From NCBI GenBank assembly GCA_964606465.1, contig CAZSGI010000047.1, positions 1 to 5,187 on the forward strand: a stretch of 5,187 nt of DNA. Reading direction: 5' to 3'. Numbering within the stretch: position 1 is the first letter of the stretch; each line of letters opens with the position of its first letter. The translations under genes were made by a program, and so were the position numbers. The notes under the pieces were generated by a model. The model was not told the origin of the DNA, made no database searches, and worked only from the letters and a program-made list of their open reading frames with translations. Below, piece by piece: positions 4,742-5,187 of this stretch. This stretch comes from CG10-46-32 sp964606465 (GTDB taxonomy: Bacteria; Patescibacteriota; Patescibacteriia; UBA2169).

Positions 4742-5187
4742 CTAGACCGTCTGTCCCTCCAGGTATTCCGCGACAACGCTGTAGTACGCGGAAACGCGCC
4801 GGAACCCGACGACAGCGGAACTCATGCGCCAGCGCAGTGGGACCGTGCAGTCATTCTGCTCCAGGAGGCACGCGACAGCATCGTAGTCTCCTGGGTCGTC
4901 AACCAGCGCCACGTACGCGTGGTTCTTGGCAGCGGCCGCGAGCATGGCAGGGCCGCCGATGTCAATCTGCTCCACCGCCTCCTCAAGCGTAACGCCCGGT
5001 CGCACCACGGTCTCCGCGAACGGGTAGAAATTGACAACCACAAGTTCAATGGGCTTGATGCAGTGCGCGGCGAGGTCGCGCATGTGTTCCCCGCTGTCCC
5101 GCTTCGCCAGAATCCCGCCGTGGATCTTGGGGTGCATGCTCTTGACCCGGCCGCCGAGGATTTCCGGAAACCCAGTCACCTCGGAAA
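4742..5187 (-). CDS. purH: IMP cyclohydrolase (N-terminal half of PurH; 5' end outside the window)
   Basis: The enzyme closes the ring of FAICAR to give IMP, the last step of de novo purine synthesis. The frame is open to the right edge; by comparison with E. coli PurH some 55-60 N-terminal residues (the first part of the MGS-like domain) are missing. The visible 147 residues carry the family motifs in order: TGFPEILGGRVKSMHPKIHGGIL (two short pieces, TGFPEI and KIHGGIL, at its ends), VVVNFYPF, IDIGGPAML and AAAKNH. They include the Lys, Tyr, Asp and Lys positions assigned to the cyclohydrolase active site. The protein stops with TAG just after the SAYYSVVAEYL segment, where the fused enzyme would continue into the transformylase domain. 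This is a natural domain boundary, followed by a terminator and a new promoter, so it looks like a true split and not a frameshift. Confidence 0.92.
   Translation of the reverse strand, partial: SEVTGFPEILGGRVKSMHPKIHGGILAKRDSGEHMRDLAAHCIKPIELVVVNFYPFAETVVRPGVTLEEAVEQIDIGGPAMLAAAAKNHAYVALVDDPGDYDAVACLLEQNDCTVPLRWRMSSAVVGFRRVSAYYSVVAEYLEGQTV

Noticed and set aside
3457..4992. A 511-codon open frame on the plus strand, antisense to both PurH halves
   Set aside because: It crosses the repeat, the terminator and the promoter of well-supported minus-strand genes. Its translation is rich in Arg, Pro and His like a GC-rich shadow frame, and it shows no family motifs.

Overview
This is a GC-rich, gene-dense bacterial window with almost no spare DNA. 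It carries one envelope or DNA-associated protein fragment, one small membrane protein and a block of four nucleotide-biosynthesis genes. The compact layout, the strong Shine-Dalgarno sites and the lamin-tail/OB-fold/single-membrane-anchor protein at the left edge resemble genomes of the Patescibacteria (Candidate Phyla Radiation). That placement is inference from gene style and not proof.

Layout. Positions 1-1160 (+) hold the 3' part of a gene for a lamin-tail-domain protein with two predicted OB folds and a C-terminal membrane anchor. It runs tail-to-tail into a small three-helix membrane protein gene (1157-1588, -), and the two stop codons overlap. From there to the right edge every gene is on the minus strand. 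In transcription order from the right they are: the IMP cyclohydrolase half of PurH (4742 to beyond the window), the AICAR transformylase half of PurH as a separate gene (3454-4560), pyrF (2459-3238) and pyrE (1702-2442). pyrF and pyrE are 16 nt apart and form an operon.

Function. The two PurH halves together carry out the last two steps to IMP (AICAR to FAICAR to IMP). PyrE and PyrF carry out the last two steps to UMP (orotate to OMP to UMP). The block therefore closes both the purine and the pyrimidine de novo pathways.

The most unusual features are non-coding. The usual purH fusion is split at its domain boundary. A 66-bp hairpin element followed by a T-run sits 22 nt after the first half, and a copy with a single base difference sits 23 nt after the second half. 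The one difference keeps base pairing in the minus-strand RNA (U-A to U-G). Each of the three minus-strand unit boundaries (3' of the cyclohydrolase gene, of the transformylase gene and of pyrE) is a compact module: a hairpin terminator whose T-run leads within about 9-12 nt into a -35-like hexamer with a 17-nt spacer. Two of these hexamers are perfect TTGACA. The membrane-protein promoter also has a perfect 10-bp palindrome in its spacer and predicts an almost leaderless mRNA.
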